This document shows, one piece after another, positions 33,788 through 42,258 of a DNA stretch of 64,000 nucleotides. The DNA comes from J014 sp964486055 (GTDB lineage: Bacteria > Acidobacteriota > Blastocatellia > Pyrinomonadales > Pyrinomonadaceae): NCBI GenBank assembly GCA_964486055.1, contig CAZALE010000010.1:1-64000 (forward strand), in the 5' to 3' direction. The position numbers and the translations under genes are program-made. The stretch's first letter is position 1, and every line of letters starts with the position of its first letter. The notes beneath the pieces are model-generated. The model did no database searches and was not told where the DNA came from. It saw nothing but the letters and a program-made list of their open reading frames with translations.

Positions 33788-34582
33788 CTATAGCTTACCA
33801 AATCTGCCTCTAAGAATCTCTACTACTTTTTTAAAATCTTCCTCTGTATCGACTCCAATAGAGCGTTCCTCTACCTCTAAAACCTTAATTTTCATCGAGT
33901 GCTCAAGCGCTCGCAATTGCTCTAATGACTCTATTTTCTCTAATGTTGTCTGCTCTGTCCGAGAAAATCTCAATAATGATTCTTGCCGATAGACATACAA
34001 GCCAGTGTGCTTGCGAAATGTGGACAATAGACGAGTATTGCTTTTTAGTGCAGCTTCCAATGAACCATGCTTTATTACTTCCTCACGTGGAAATGGGATA
34101 GGGGAACGAGAAAAGTAGATTGCAAAGCCATTTCTGTCAGAAACGACTTTGACGACGTTCGGATCTAAAACATCTTCTATACTATTGATCTTTTCACACG
34201 TAGTTGTTATGTCAATATTTTTATCCTTAAACATCTCATCGATCGCGTTGCGTATAACCGTCGGGCTTATCAAAGGCTCATCTGCTTGCAGATTTACAAT
34301 TACGGAGTCTTTGGGCAATTTTCTAGCAATTTCTGCGACTCGATCGCTACCAGATTTGTGATGAGGTGATGTCAAAAGGGCTCTGCTACAGTATCCTTTC
34401 ACGACATTCAGTATTTCCTCGCTATCGGTTGCGACTATTACCTCATGAGCACCTACCTGCGAAGCTCTCTGAACAGTATGTAAAATCAGTGGCTGGCCTG
34501 CTAAATCTAAGAGTAGCTTTCTTTTTAGGCGAGAGGATTCAAGTCGCGCAGGAATTACAATGTAAACCCTGACCCCACTCAC
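33788..34582 (-). CDS. kdsB: 3-deoxy-manno-octulosonate cytidylyltransferase
   Basis: 264 residues, start GTG 34582 with AAGAG upstream. It makes CMP-Kdo from Kdo and CTP for LPS core synthesis. Nucleotidyltransferase motifs: VIPARLESSRLKRKLLLDL, VIVATDSEEI, SGSDRVAEIARKL, VNLQADEPLI, FSRSPIPFPRE and HTGLYVYR; the C-terminal GVDTEEDFKKV is typical. Heads the five-gene minus-strand unit with pyrG, DUF4198, kdsA and lipA. Confidence 0.95.
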   Translation of the reverse strand: MSGVRVYIVIPARLESSRLKRKLLLDLAGQPLILHTVQRASQVGAHEVIVATDSEEILNVVKGYCSRALLTSPHHKSGSDRVAEIARKLPKDSVIVNLQADEPLISPTVIRNAIDEMFKDKNIDITTTCEKINSIEDVLDPNVVKVVSDRNGFAIYFSRSPIPFPREEVIKHGSLEAALKSNTRLLSTFRKHTGLYVYRQESLLRFSRTEQTTLEKIESLEQLRALEHSMKIKVLEVEERSIGVDTEEDFKKVVEILRGRFGKL

Positions 34583-34638
34583 GGACTCTTAGCTTATCAC
34601 TATCCCTAAAAAAAATCCATGATGACGTTTGGATAAAT

Positions 34639-36147
34639 TTAGTCTGTTGGTGTAATGATGATCTCTACTCGGCGATTTTTCATTCTATTGAGATTATTAG
34701 TATTTGGAGCAATTGGTATGCTAGCACCGAAGCCTTTGTATTCTATTTTTGAAGCATCAACGCCACCAGCAATCAGCCTCTCTGTTATGAGTCTAGCCCT
34801 CTCTTGAGTGAGGTTCAATAACTCCGTTGGATCTCCTCTATCATCCGTGTGTGCTCGAATGATAACTTTGTAACCAGGGTTATTAGCCAATATGGTAGCA
34901 ATCGAAAATAGACGAGTCTCATATTGAGGCTTAAAGTTAAGTGAACGAATACCGGCAAAGTATTCTTCCGACAAGGTTAAAACCAGACCATCTGAGCCCT
35001 GTCTCACCGAACCGAAAGGCTTCAATGACTCCACTAAAATCGGCAAGTTTTCCCTTAATTTAGCTATTTTAAGTTCTTTTTCGCGCTGAACCTCCAGGTT
35101 AAACTTCTCGGTTTCTAACTTTGCCAATTTTATCCTCGTTTCATCAAGCTCGCGACGCAAATTTTGATTTTCTTCTCTTAGTGCCTTTATTTGTTCGGTT
35201 AAATTTGCTATATCACGTTCACGTAGCTCACGATTTTTCCTCTCTCTTTCAAGCTCTTCTTGCAAAAGTTTTATTTCTTCTTGCGCTTGTGAATACTTTT
35301 CCTCAGCCTTGCGTATCTCAGCCTCTGTTTGAATTTTCTCACTTCTGCGTCTACGGGCTTCTTTTCGCTCCAATGCTATCTCCTCGGCTTTTACGGCTAA
35401 ACCAACCGATTGGCGTGCAGTTACTTCTATGTCTGCCTCGCTTCTTCCTGCTTTCCATTCGTCTTCGGCTTTTTTTAGTAAGCTTTCAGCCTCTTCGAGT
35501 TCTTCAGACGCTTCCGAGATGGCACCAGCATATTTTGCCAAGGCGATAGCTTGTCTTGCTTGCAAGATCGTCGAAGGGGTTTTTGCATAGTCAGACTCGG
35601 CTATCTCTGGCGCTCTCAGGTCATTAAAGTAATCGCTTAGATTTCCAAAATAATTGACTACGTTAGCTGTCTGAAGAACTCGCCCGCTTCTGGAAATTGC
35701 GGCAACATTTTCCAGCATTATTGCTCGACTCGGACGGCGAACCAAAAAATGCGGTTCAGCGGTTACCATCAGTGCAAATGTTTGCAGGGGAGTAGTGACT
35801 TTTATTTTAGAGTCGAATTCCAATAGACCTCTTCTTTTTATCTCACCAAGATTACTGATGGTACCATCTGGCGATATCGCCCATAATACATAAGTAACGT
35901 ATCCCTGCCCTAATTCAAATGGCCTAGGCATTTTTGAAACTGATAGTTCAATTTCCGTTACGTTTTTATCTGTTCGTCGAACGGTTGCTTCACCACTCAT
36001 TCTGGGAAAGCGTGTAGTACCACGGAATTTAACTGTGACTACCTCACCTCTCGGATAGGTTATAGCTAAAGCCTCACGTGGAACATCAAATTGCGCTAAC
36101 GCAAGAGAATTAAGTGCTAATATGATGAACAAAATCAGTATCCTCAT
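34639..36147 (-). CDS. OmpA-family peptidoglycan-binding protein with long coiled coil
   Basis: 502 residues: signal peptide (about 1-18, NSLALA), N-terminal beta-rich domain (about 20-165), helical region rich in A/E/K/R forming a long coiled coil (about 190-365), then a C-terminal OmpA-like domain (about 385-500). The peptidoglycan-binding motif is recognisable: RAHTDDRGD, LTQERARLITERL, YKGFGASIPIAPN and NRRVEIIITP. Likely tethers the outer membrane to the wall. No beta-barrel is evident, so it is probably periplasmic. Single gene, divergent from the ABC exporter. Confidence 0.88.
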   Translation of the reverse strand: MRILILFIILALNSLALAQFDVPREALAITYPRGEVVTVKFRGTTRFPRMSGEATVRRTDKNVTEIELSVSKMPRPFELGQGYVTYVLWAISPDGTISNLGEIKRRGLLEFDSKIKVTTPLQTFALMVTAEPHFLVRRPSRAIMLENVAAISRSGRVLQTANVVNYFGNLSDYFNDLRAPEIAESDYAKTPSTILQARQAIALAKYAGAISEASEELEEAESLLKKAEDEWKAGRSEADIEVTARQSVGLAVKAEEIALERKEARRRRSEKIQTEAEIRKAEEKYSQAQEEIKLLQEELERERKNRELRERDIANLTEQIKALREENQNLRRELDETRIKLAKLETEKFNLEVQREKELKIAKLRENLPILVESLKPFGSVRQGSDGLVLTLSEEYFAGIRSLNFKPQYETRLFSIATILANNPGYKVIIRAHTDDRGDPTELLNLTQERARLITERLIAGGVDASKIEYKGFGASIPIAPNTNNLNRMKNRRVEIIITPTD

Positions 36148-36289
36148 TTTCTCTCTTACTAGAAGTTTTTAAAGATGAAGATGCTCTCCAAAAATCCAAT
36201 GTTGCTAATTTTAGCAGATTAATTTGAAATCTTTACAACTGGAAAGATAGACTTTGATTTCGGAGTTTTGGGATTTTTGGACGTGAAAG

Positions 36290-38080
36290 ATGGATGACAT
36301 TCGTAGATTGCTCAGGTATTTAAGGCCTAATTGGATATTGTTCTTACTAGCTATTATTTCAATGGTGCTGGTAGCAGTATTCGAGACAGCCGTTGGCGCA
36401 TTAATCGTTCCTATTACTGATGTAGTTTTTGGAACAAACGTCGGCGCTAAAACTCAGACACTCTTTAATCTACAGAATTTTATTCCTAAGGACAATTGGT
36501 TTTCGCAATGGGCTGCAATATCAACTATGCTGATTGTGTTTACTCTTCTGGGAGGCATTGCCGAATATTTCTCTGTTTACCTGATGGCGAAGGTGGGGCA
36601 ATCAGCTGTCTTACAGCTAAGGCAGGAGTTATACGGTCATTTATTGAAACAATCTTCTTCGTTTTTTGAAAAGCATAGGGTGAATTTCTTGGTGTCACGG
36701 CTGGTTGTTTCTGCTACAGCCATAGAGCTCGCCGTCTCTGCGCATCTTAGAGACGTTCTTAAGGAAAGCTTTGCTCTCTTATTTTTCATCTCTGCGGCTT
36801 TTTATTACAACTGGAGATTGATGCTAGGAGCTCTGATAATAGCTCCAATCATAGCATTTATAACTTCGAAATTTTCAAAGACGCTTAGAAGAATTTCAGA
36901 GGAAGCCTTCGAAGGTAATAAAATCCTTACTGATACGGCTCAAGAATCTCTTTCCAATCATTACATTGTAAAAGCCTATCAGGCAGAAGAACGTGAAAAT
37001 GCTCGCTTCTCACAGGTAGCTAAAAAAATAGCCCATGCTAATTTAAGGTCCGGCAAGATTTCGGCCTTTTCTCCACCGACAATATCCTTTATAGGTGTTC
37101 TAATGATTTCCATACTACTATTTTTTGGTTTAAGAGAAATAAACCTCGGTAGAATGGAAGCTTCACAGTTCTTCACATTTTTATTCTTTTTGTTTCGCAG
37201 TTACGACCCAATAAGAAAAATCTCTCGCCAGCATAATGAGCTTAACAAGGCATTTGCTGCGACACGTGATATCTGGAACATACTTGATCAAACAGAAGTT
37301 TTAGTTGAAAAGCCAAATGCAATTGAGTTAGAGCCGTTAAGAGACAAAATCGAACTGAGAAACGTCTCGTTCAGTTATAAACCTCACGGAAAAAAAGTCA
37401 TAGATAAGGTTTCTCTGGTCATTCCGAAAGGCAAAACAGTAGCATTGGTTGGAGAAAGTGGAAGTGGAAAATCTAGTCTTACAAGGTTGATTCAGCGTTT
37501 ATACGATCCTACAGAGGGGGCAATTTTATGGGATGGGATTGACCTGAAGGAAGCCAAGATAGATTCTTTGCGAAAACAGATAGCTTTAGTTACCCAAGAA
37601 ACCATATTATTTAACGATACGATAAGATATAACATTTCCTATGGAAAACCCGATGCTACCAACGAAGAAATCGAGAAAGCCGCCCGTATAGCATATGCTC
37701 ATGATTTTATAAAGGCGATGCCACATGGCTATGACTCCCCAGTTGGTGAAAGAGGACAACTTCTTTCTGGAGGCCAACGACAAAGGATAGCTATTGCAAG
37801 AGCAATTTTAAAGGATGCATCAGTTCTAATATTGGACGAAGCAACCAGCGCACTAGATGCTGAAAGTGAGTATTATGTGCAAAAGGCTTTGACAAATCTC
37901 ATGCAAGGAAAAACTTGCATAGTGATAGCCCACAGGCTCTCAACCATACGACGAGCCGACATAATAGTAGTTATGGAAAAAGGTAGGATAGTCGAAATTG
38001 GAACTCATGACCAATTATTAGCAAAAAACGGAGTTTACAGAAGACTCTACGACCTTCAGTTTGCCCATGAGGAAATTTAA
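36290..38080 (+). CDS. ABC transporter permease/ATPase fusion, MsbA-like lipid exporter
   Basis: 596 residues: six transmembrane helices (about 15-320) and a nucleotide-binding domain (about 350-585) with Walker A GESGSGKSS, Q-loop VTQET, signature LSGGQRQR, Walker B VLILDEATSALD and H-loop AHRLST. Length and half-transporter layout fit MsbA and other lipid A or drug exporters that act as homodimers. In a genome region with Kdo genes, a lipid A core flippase is the most likely role, but drug export cannot be excluded. Confidence 0.88.
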   Translation: MDDIRRLLRYLRPNWILFLLAIISMVLVAVFETAVGALIVPITDVVFGTNVGAKTQTLFNLQNFIPKDNWFSQWAAISTMLIVFTLLGGIAEYFSVYLMAKVGQSAVLQLRQELYGHLLKQSSSFFEKHRVNFLVSRLVVSATAIELAVSAHLRDVLKESFALLFFISAAFYYNWRLMLGALIIAPIIAFITSKFSKTLRRISEEAFEGNKILTDTAQESLSNHYIVKAYQAEERENARFSQVAKKIAHANLRSGKISAFSPPTISFIGVLMISILLFFGLREINLGRMEASQFFTFLFFLFRSYDPIRKISRQHNELNKAFAATRDIWNILDQTEVLVEKPNAIELEPLRDKIELRNVSFSYKPHGKKVIDKVSLVIPKGKTVALVGESGSGKSSLTRLIQRLYDPTEGAILWDGIDLKEAKIDSLRKQIALVTQETILFNDTIRYNISYGKPDATNEEIEKAARIAYAHDFIKAMPHGYDSPVGERGQLLSGGQRQRIAIARAILKDASVLILDEATSALDAESEYYVQKALTNLMQGKTCIVIAHRLSTIRRADIIVVMEKGRIVEIGTHDQLLAKNGVYRRLYDLQFAHEEI

Positions 38081-38201
38081 CTTTTTATTAAACTTTTGTT
38101 TACCTCGCATTAAGATTTACTTAATAATCTTGCCTAAGAAAGAGATGTTTGCAAACGAATAGTTTCGCAAATATGATTTACTTGAAGAGAGCATTTGAGT
38201 T

Positions 38202-38894
38202 ATGCCACAAACAATACTAATCATCGAAGACGAAGCTGATATAGCCGAGAGCCTAAGATACAACCTTGAGCGTGAGGGTTTTAGGGCTGAGATAGCAGAA
38301 TCTGGAGAGAAAGGATTGCGTCTTGCCCTGAATGAAAAGGTTTCTCCTGCGCTGATAATACTTGACTTGATGTTGCCGGGCATGAGCGGTATTGAGCTCT
38401 GTAGGCGCTTAAGGCGTGAGCCACAAACAAGAAAAACACCTATAATAATGCTTACAGCAAAAACAGCTGAAAGCGATAAGGTGGTAGGTTTAGAGACTGG
38501 TGCAGATGACTACATGACAAAACCATTTTCTGTAAAAGAATTAATGGCTCGGATTAAAGCAGTTCTACGACGCTCTGATAACTTAGACATCAAAAAATAT
38601 CAAGATGATAAATTAACTATTGACTTTGAAGACATGCGAGTCTTTTGCTACGGAAAAGAAATAAGGCTAACGCGTAAGGAGTTTGCTCTTCTTGCAAATT
38701 TAGTAAAAAGCGCTGGACGGGTCGCGACTAGACAAAGTCTTCTGGATAATGTGTGGGGCTATAGTTATTTTGGAGATACTCGAACGCTGGACGTTCATAT
38801 TAGGCGTTTAAGGCAGAAGTTAGGGCCATGCAGCGAATGCATAGAGACAGTCGTTGGCATTGGCTATAGATTCATCGCTAACAAGCAATCATGA
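38202..38894 (+). CDS. OmpR/PhoB-family response regulator
   Basis: 230 residues. Receiver domain with IEDEAD acidic pocket, phospho-acceptor in LILDLMLPG, switch threonine in MLTAK and lysine in MTKPF. C-terminal winged helix (about 135-228) with RQSLLDNVWGYSYFGDTRTLDVHIRRLRQKL, split here by the wing. Closest in style to PhoB/PhoP. Coupled by ATGA overlap to the kinase that follows. A phosphate-starvation role is plausible but no pst or phoU genes are present. Confidence 0.93.
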   Translation: MPQTILIIEDEADIAESLRYNLEREGFRAEIAESGEKGLRLALNEKVSPALIILDLMLPGMSGIELCRRLRREPQTRKTPIIMLTAKTAESDKVVGLETGADDYMTKPFSVKELMARIKAVLRRSDNLDIKKYQDDKLTIDFEDMRVFCYGKEIRLTRKEFALLANLVKSAGRVATRQSLLDNVWGYSYFGDTRTLDVHIRRLRQKLGPCSECIETVVGIGYRFIANKQS

Positions 38895-39961
38895 AAAGTT
38901 TCATAGAAAATCTATTGACTCTCAGCATAGATAAATCTCTAAAAGAAGCAGTATCTAAGGTTTTGGAAACTTTATCCGAAGGAGCCATAGTCGCTGATAA
39001 CGATACACGAATAATAATTTCAAATAGCGTTGCCAATAAGGCTTTTGCACGCTTCGGGGTACCGCTCGAAAGAATGCGTATTTCTGAGGTGTTTCGTGAT
39101 CTTTCTGTTCACAATGCTTTCAAAAAAGCTTTAGATAATAACGAATCATCGCAGATCGAATTCGAATTCTTAACTCATGAAAAAAGAATCTATCGCGTAT
39201 CAGTTAACTCACTCCAAATAAATGACGTAAAACTTGCAATCGGAATTTTCTACGATATCACTGAAATAGAAAGGCTTGAAAAAATCAGACAAGAATTTTT
39301 GTCCAACGTATCACACGAGTTGAGAACTCCTTTAACATCTATTCTCGCATTCGTAGAAACTTTAGAGGAAGGGGCGGTTGATGATCCTCGTAATAATCGC
39401 CGCTTCCTAGGCGTCATAAGAAAAAATGCGGAAAGAATGCAGCGATTGATTGATGATATTTTAGAGCTGTCATCAATAGAATCAGGAAAAATCAACATAC
39501 AACCTCAAAAAATCAATCTTAAAAGACTCATAGACGATATTTTTTTGAATTTGACAAATAAAGCACAGGAAAAAAACGCAGAACTGAAGAATTTAGTTCA
39601 TGAAGATGCTATGATTTTTGCCGATCCTATGAGGTTAGAGCAGATGTTAACTAACCTGATAGATAATGCCATAAAGTTTAACCGTGATAATGGGCGAGTA
39701 GAAGTTGACTATCAATTCTCTGAAACTCACGATGTAATTTTGGTTCGAGATACGGGAGATGGTATCAGTTCAGATCACCTTCCTAGAATCTTTGAGAGGT
39801 TCTATCGTGTGGATAAAGCTCGAACATCGCGTGAGAGCGGTGGCACTGGCCTAGGGCTTGCGATAGTCAAACATCTGGCTAAACTTCATGGCGGAGAAGT
39901 AGGGGTTTCTTCCACTCCAGGCCGGGGATCAACTTTTTGGATAAAAATCCCACGTTGCTAA
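38891..39961 (+). CDS. PAS-containing sensor histidine kinase, PhoR-like, apparently cytosolic
   Basis: 356 residues: PAS domain (about 20-125), HisKA with VSHELRTPLTSI (phospho-acceptor His near residue 141), and HATPase_c with N box LIDNAIKFN, G1 box VRDTGDGIS, F box and G2 box GGTGLGLAI. The family organisation matches the cytoplasmic half of PhoR, but there is no transmembrane segment at the N-terminus. It may therefore sense a soluble signal or depend on a membrane partner. Pairs with the upstream regulator. Confidence 0.92.
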   Translation: MKSFIENLLTLSIDKSLKEAVSKVLETLSEGAIVADNDTRIIISNSVANKAFARFGVPLERMRISEVFRDLSVHNAFKKALDNNESSQIEFEFLTHEKRIYRVSVNSLQINDVKLAIGIFYDITEIERLEKIRQEFLSNVSHELRTPLTSILAFVETLEEGAVDDPRNNRRFLGVIRKNAERMQRLIDDILELSSIESGKINIQPQKINLKRLIDDIFLNLTNKAQEKNAELKNLVHEDAMIFADPMRLEQMLTNLIDNAIKFNRDNGRVEVDYQFSETHDVILVRDTGDGISSDHLPRIFERFYRVDKARTSRESGGTGLGLAIVKHLAKLHGGEVGVSSTPGRGSTFWIKIPRC

Positions 39962-40025
39962 ATCTCTCTATCTAAAAACCAGGAATCAACTGAAAGTTTA
40001 CGATAAAAGGTGAAAGGGTTTTAAC

Positions 40026-41810
40026 TCAAAAGTTGGCGAACATTTCTGGCAGCATAGGCTTACCAAACAGGAACCCTTGAGCTTCGTCACATCTTACAAG
40101 TCGAAGAAGATTCAATTCCTCTTCTCTCTCGACGCCTTCTGCTACGACCTTCAAGCGTAATGTATGTGCTAGCGTAACTATAGCAACTATGAATTCTGCA
40201 CCCCCCTGGTCCTTTGCTGATATCCCTTGAATAAACGACTTGTCTATCTTTAAACCATCCAAAGGAAGGCTTTTTAAGTAACTTAACGACGAATATCCGG
40301 TACCAAAGTCATCTATTAAAATTTTTATTCCTAACTCTCGTAACCTACTAAGAATTTTTGCAGACTCCTTAGGATCTTTGAGTAGGATGGTTTCAGTAAC
40401 TTCGAACTCTAAAAGATTTGGGTCTACGCCAGTCTCCTTGATTAATTGATGCACTTTATCAACAAAGTTTTTCTCTCGCAATTGATGAGCTGATAGATTC
40501 ACGCCAACAGTAAAGCCCCTTTTCTTATCCATCCATAATCTGCATTGAGTAAAAGCTTTTCGCAAAACCCAATTGCCTAAGGGTATTATCAAGCCAGTCT
40601 CCTCGGCAAGCGGTATGAAGTCTGCTGGCGAGATCATGCCTACTTTTGGTTTATTCCATCTTATTAAAGCCTCTGCGCCTATGATCTTACCAGTTGAGAT
40701 GTCAACTTTTGGCTGAAAGTGAAGCTCAAATTCATCACTTTCAATTGCCCGCCGTAGATCCATTTCCATCTTTAATCTATTCAAGGATTTCTCTGTGAGA
40801 TCGCTTGTGAAAAATAACCAATTATCCCCACCCTCTTCTTTGGCTTTTTCTAATGCTATGCTGGCGTTTTTTAGTGCCTCTTGAGCGTTGCGACAATCAT
40901 TGGGGAAAATACTGATTCCAGCACTGATAGTAAGCAATATTTCCTCATCGTATAGCTTTATGGATTTCTTTAAGGCGGATTTGATTTTCTCAATTAATTC
41001 GATTACTTGCTGTTCTTTGTCTATCGTTGCCATCAGTATCGCAAATTCGTCATCAAATCGCGCTAATGTCTCGCCAGTAGAGAGACATCCTTTAACTCTA
41101 GATACGAACTCTCTTAAAACAGCATCACCATATTTAGTTCCTAAAATGCTATAAACTCTCTTTAGTTGATTGATCGACACTAAAACTATGGCTATTATTC
41201 TTTTGTTATATTTGGCTTGTTCTATGGCTTGCGTCAGCCTATCTTCAAATAGAAATCTATTTGGAAGATCCGTCAATGCATCATACCAAAGGAAGTGATC
41301 AGCTTCTTCAGTACGCTGCTCAACTAATATTTTCAGATGTTCTTCGTATTTCCTTTTTCCTACAAGCGATAAGTGATGCTCCAAAGCACGCTTAATCGAT
41401 ACTTCTAGATTATCCAGATCAAATGGTTTTTGTATATAGTCAAATGCCCCAGCCCGTATTGCGTTTATAGCACTCTCGAGATCAGCGTTGCCAGTCATCA
41501 TTACCACGACTGTATCAGGTGCTTCTTCTTTTATTTTTCTTGCTAACTCAATGCCATTCTTATCCGGTAATTTGATATCGGTTAGAATTACTGCAAATTT
41601 CTCTTCTCCCAAGATCTTAAAGGCTTCATCCGCAGATGTTGCTGTTAAACACTCATATTCTTTACTTAAGAAATCAGAGAGAAAATTACAAACTGACTCC
41701 TCGTCGTCTATCACTAACAACTTCGGCTTTTTATTCGAGGTTTCTTCTGCTGATATGTAAGAAAAGTCTGTTATAGATCCCTCCTGATTCCTTTGATAAT
41801 CAAAAAACAT
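40026..41810 (-). CDS. Receiver-GGDEF-EAL protein: c-di-GMP phosphodiesterase with degenerate cyclase domain
   Basis: About 594 residues from ATG 41810; a TTG at 41843 is also in frame without a good RBS. Receiver (about 28-145) with LVIDDEES, ILTDIKLPD, MMTGN and IQKPF; degenerate GGDEF domain (about 175-335) where the signature reads FDDEF (DNA 41043-41057), so cyclase activity is not expected; EAL domain (about 345-590) with EALIRW, LIDDFGTGYSS, DGLKIDKSF and EGVE all present, so c-di-GMP hydrolysis is likely. The GGDEF domain may bind GTP as a regulator. The upstream region is unusual (see 42050-42158). Confidence 0.92.
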   Translation of the reverse strand: MFFDYQRNQEGSITDFSYISAEETSNKKPKLLVIDDEESVCNFLSDFLSKEYECLTATSADEAFKILGEEKFAVILTDIKLPDKNGIELARKIKEEAPDTVVVMMTGNADLESAINAIRAGAFDYIQKPFDLDNLEVSIKRALEHHLSLVGKRKYEEHLKILVEQRTEEADHFLWYDALTDLPNRFLFEDRLTQAIEQAKYNKRIIAIVLVSINQLKRVYSILGTKYGDAVLREFVSRVKGCLSTGETLARFDDEFAILMATIDKEQQVIELIEKIKSALKKSIKLYDEEILLTISAGISIFPNDCRNAQEALKNASIALEKAKEEGGDNWLFFTSDLTEKSLNRLKMEMDLRRAIESDEFELHFQPKVDISTGKIIGAEALIRWNKPKVGMISPADFIPLAEETGLIIPLGNWVLRKAFTQCRLWMDKKRGFTVGVNLSAHQLREKNFVDKVHQLIKETGVDPNLLEFEVTETILLKDPKESAKILSRLRELGIKILIDDFGTGYSSLSYLKSLPLDGLKIDKSFIQGISAKDQGGAEFIVAIVTLAHTLRLKVVAEGVEREEELNLLRLVRCDEAQGFLFGKPMLPEMFANF

Positions 41811-41915
41811 ATAAAGATACTTACCTTCCTTAAAGAGACACAAGCAAGTTTGATGCCAATCAACAGAGCCACTGTTTAAGGAGTGCTGCTATTAAACTCT
41901 ACTCCTGAAAATTGA

Positions 41916-42007
41916 AAAGAGCAAGCTGCCTGTGTCCGTTTTTTACCCATATGGTGAAAATTTCCGCAGATTCTTTCCATGCACAAGCGCATAAATCTGA
42001 GCTCTTT
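41916..42007. ncRNA. Candidate structured RNA or leader
   Basis: Nested complementary segments: AAAGAGC (41916-41922) with GCTCTTT (42001-42007), CAGATT (41967-41972) with AATCTG (41994-41999), ATGC (41979-41982) with GCAT (41989-41992), plus a CCATATGG palindrome (41947-41954). On the minus strand this would be the 5' leader of the EAL gene. I could not match it to a known riboswitch class. Confidence 0.3.
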
Positions 42008-42049
42008 GTAGCAGCCAATATAGAAAAGTCCTAAAATACTTAACTTCCC

Positions 42050-42094
42050 AAAAAAAATCTTAGCAAAATGTCTTTGTGGCACATTTTCTGCTAA
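42050..42094 (-). terminator. Intrinsic terminator upstream of the EAL gene
   Basis: On the minus strand, TTAGCA and ACATTTT-side arms pair as 12 bp with a small bulge (42060-42071 with 42081-42094), loop of 9, followed by eight T residues (complement of the A-run 42050-42057). It lies about 240 bp before the EAL start codon, so it would stop transcripts before the gene. Confidence 0.6.
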
Positions 42095-42098
42095 TTCT

Positions 42099-42146
42099 CT
42101 AGAGCAGTAAGACTTTCATAGGCCGCTCTTCGGAGATTTTCCTCAT
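42099..42146 (-). CDS. Possible 15-residue leader peptide
   Basis: ORF MRKISEERPMKVLLL, followed by TAG. On the minus strand AGGAGGAGG (42150-42158) precedes the ATG by three to six bases, as strong a ribosome binding site as any in the window. The terminator above follows five bases after the stop. The arrangement is like a leader peptide/attenuator. The long hairpin just upstream (42162-42197) makes the promoter location unclear. Confidence 0.35.
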   Translation of the reverse strand: MRKISEERPMKVLLL

Positions 42147-42161
42147 TTTCCTCCTCCTGTG

Positions 42162-42197
42162 AAAAAGCCAGCTTATTAAGAAATAAGCTGGCTTTTT
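42162..42197. terminator. Strong bidirectional hairpin
   Basis: AAAAAGCCAGCTTATT, loop AAGA, AATAAGCTGGCTTTTT: a perfect 16-bp stem with A5 and T5 ends. No plus-strand gene precedes it, so it either insulates the NtrC-type gene or ends an unannotated small transcript. Confidence 0.75.
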
Positions 42198-42243
42198 AAA
42201 ACTAAGTTAGAGAGATTTGGTTAGAATGAAAGTAATCCAATCA

Positions 42244-42252
42244 TGGTATAAT
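42244..42252 (+). promoter_or_regulatory. Extended -10 promoter of the NtrC-type gene, probably leaderless
   Basis: TGGTATAAT, with the T of TATAAT at 42247-42252, six bases before an in-frame GTG at 42259. Start is expected at or next to this GTG. Confidence 0.5.
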
Positions 42253-42258
42253 CGGCTC

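Larger units (their letters stand above)
41811..42258. other. Structured intergenic region between the EAL gene and the NtrC-type gene
   Basis: About 450 bp without a conventional gene. It contains potential RNA stems at 41916-42007, a minus-strand terminator (42050-42094), a 15-codon minus-strand ORF with ideal RBS (42099-42158), a long hairpin (42162-42197) and an extended -10 promoter for the plus-strand gene (42244-42252). Confidence 0.6.

Noticed and set aside
35121..35549. 142-codon open frame opposite the OmpA-like gene
   Set aside because: Complement of the coiled coil; Leu/Phe-rich shadow without start signals.
41844..42050. c-di-GMP (GEMM) riboswitch upstream of the EAL gene
   Set aside because: The characteristic conserved core sequence was not found; only generic stems remain.
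41876..42082. 68-codon open frame on the minus strand upstream of the EAL gene
   Set aside because: It runs through the terminator and RNA stems, has no ribosome binding site and no sensible protein character.
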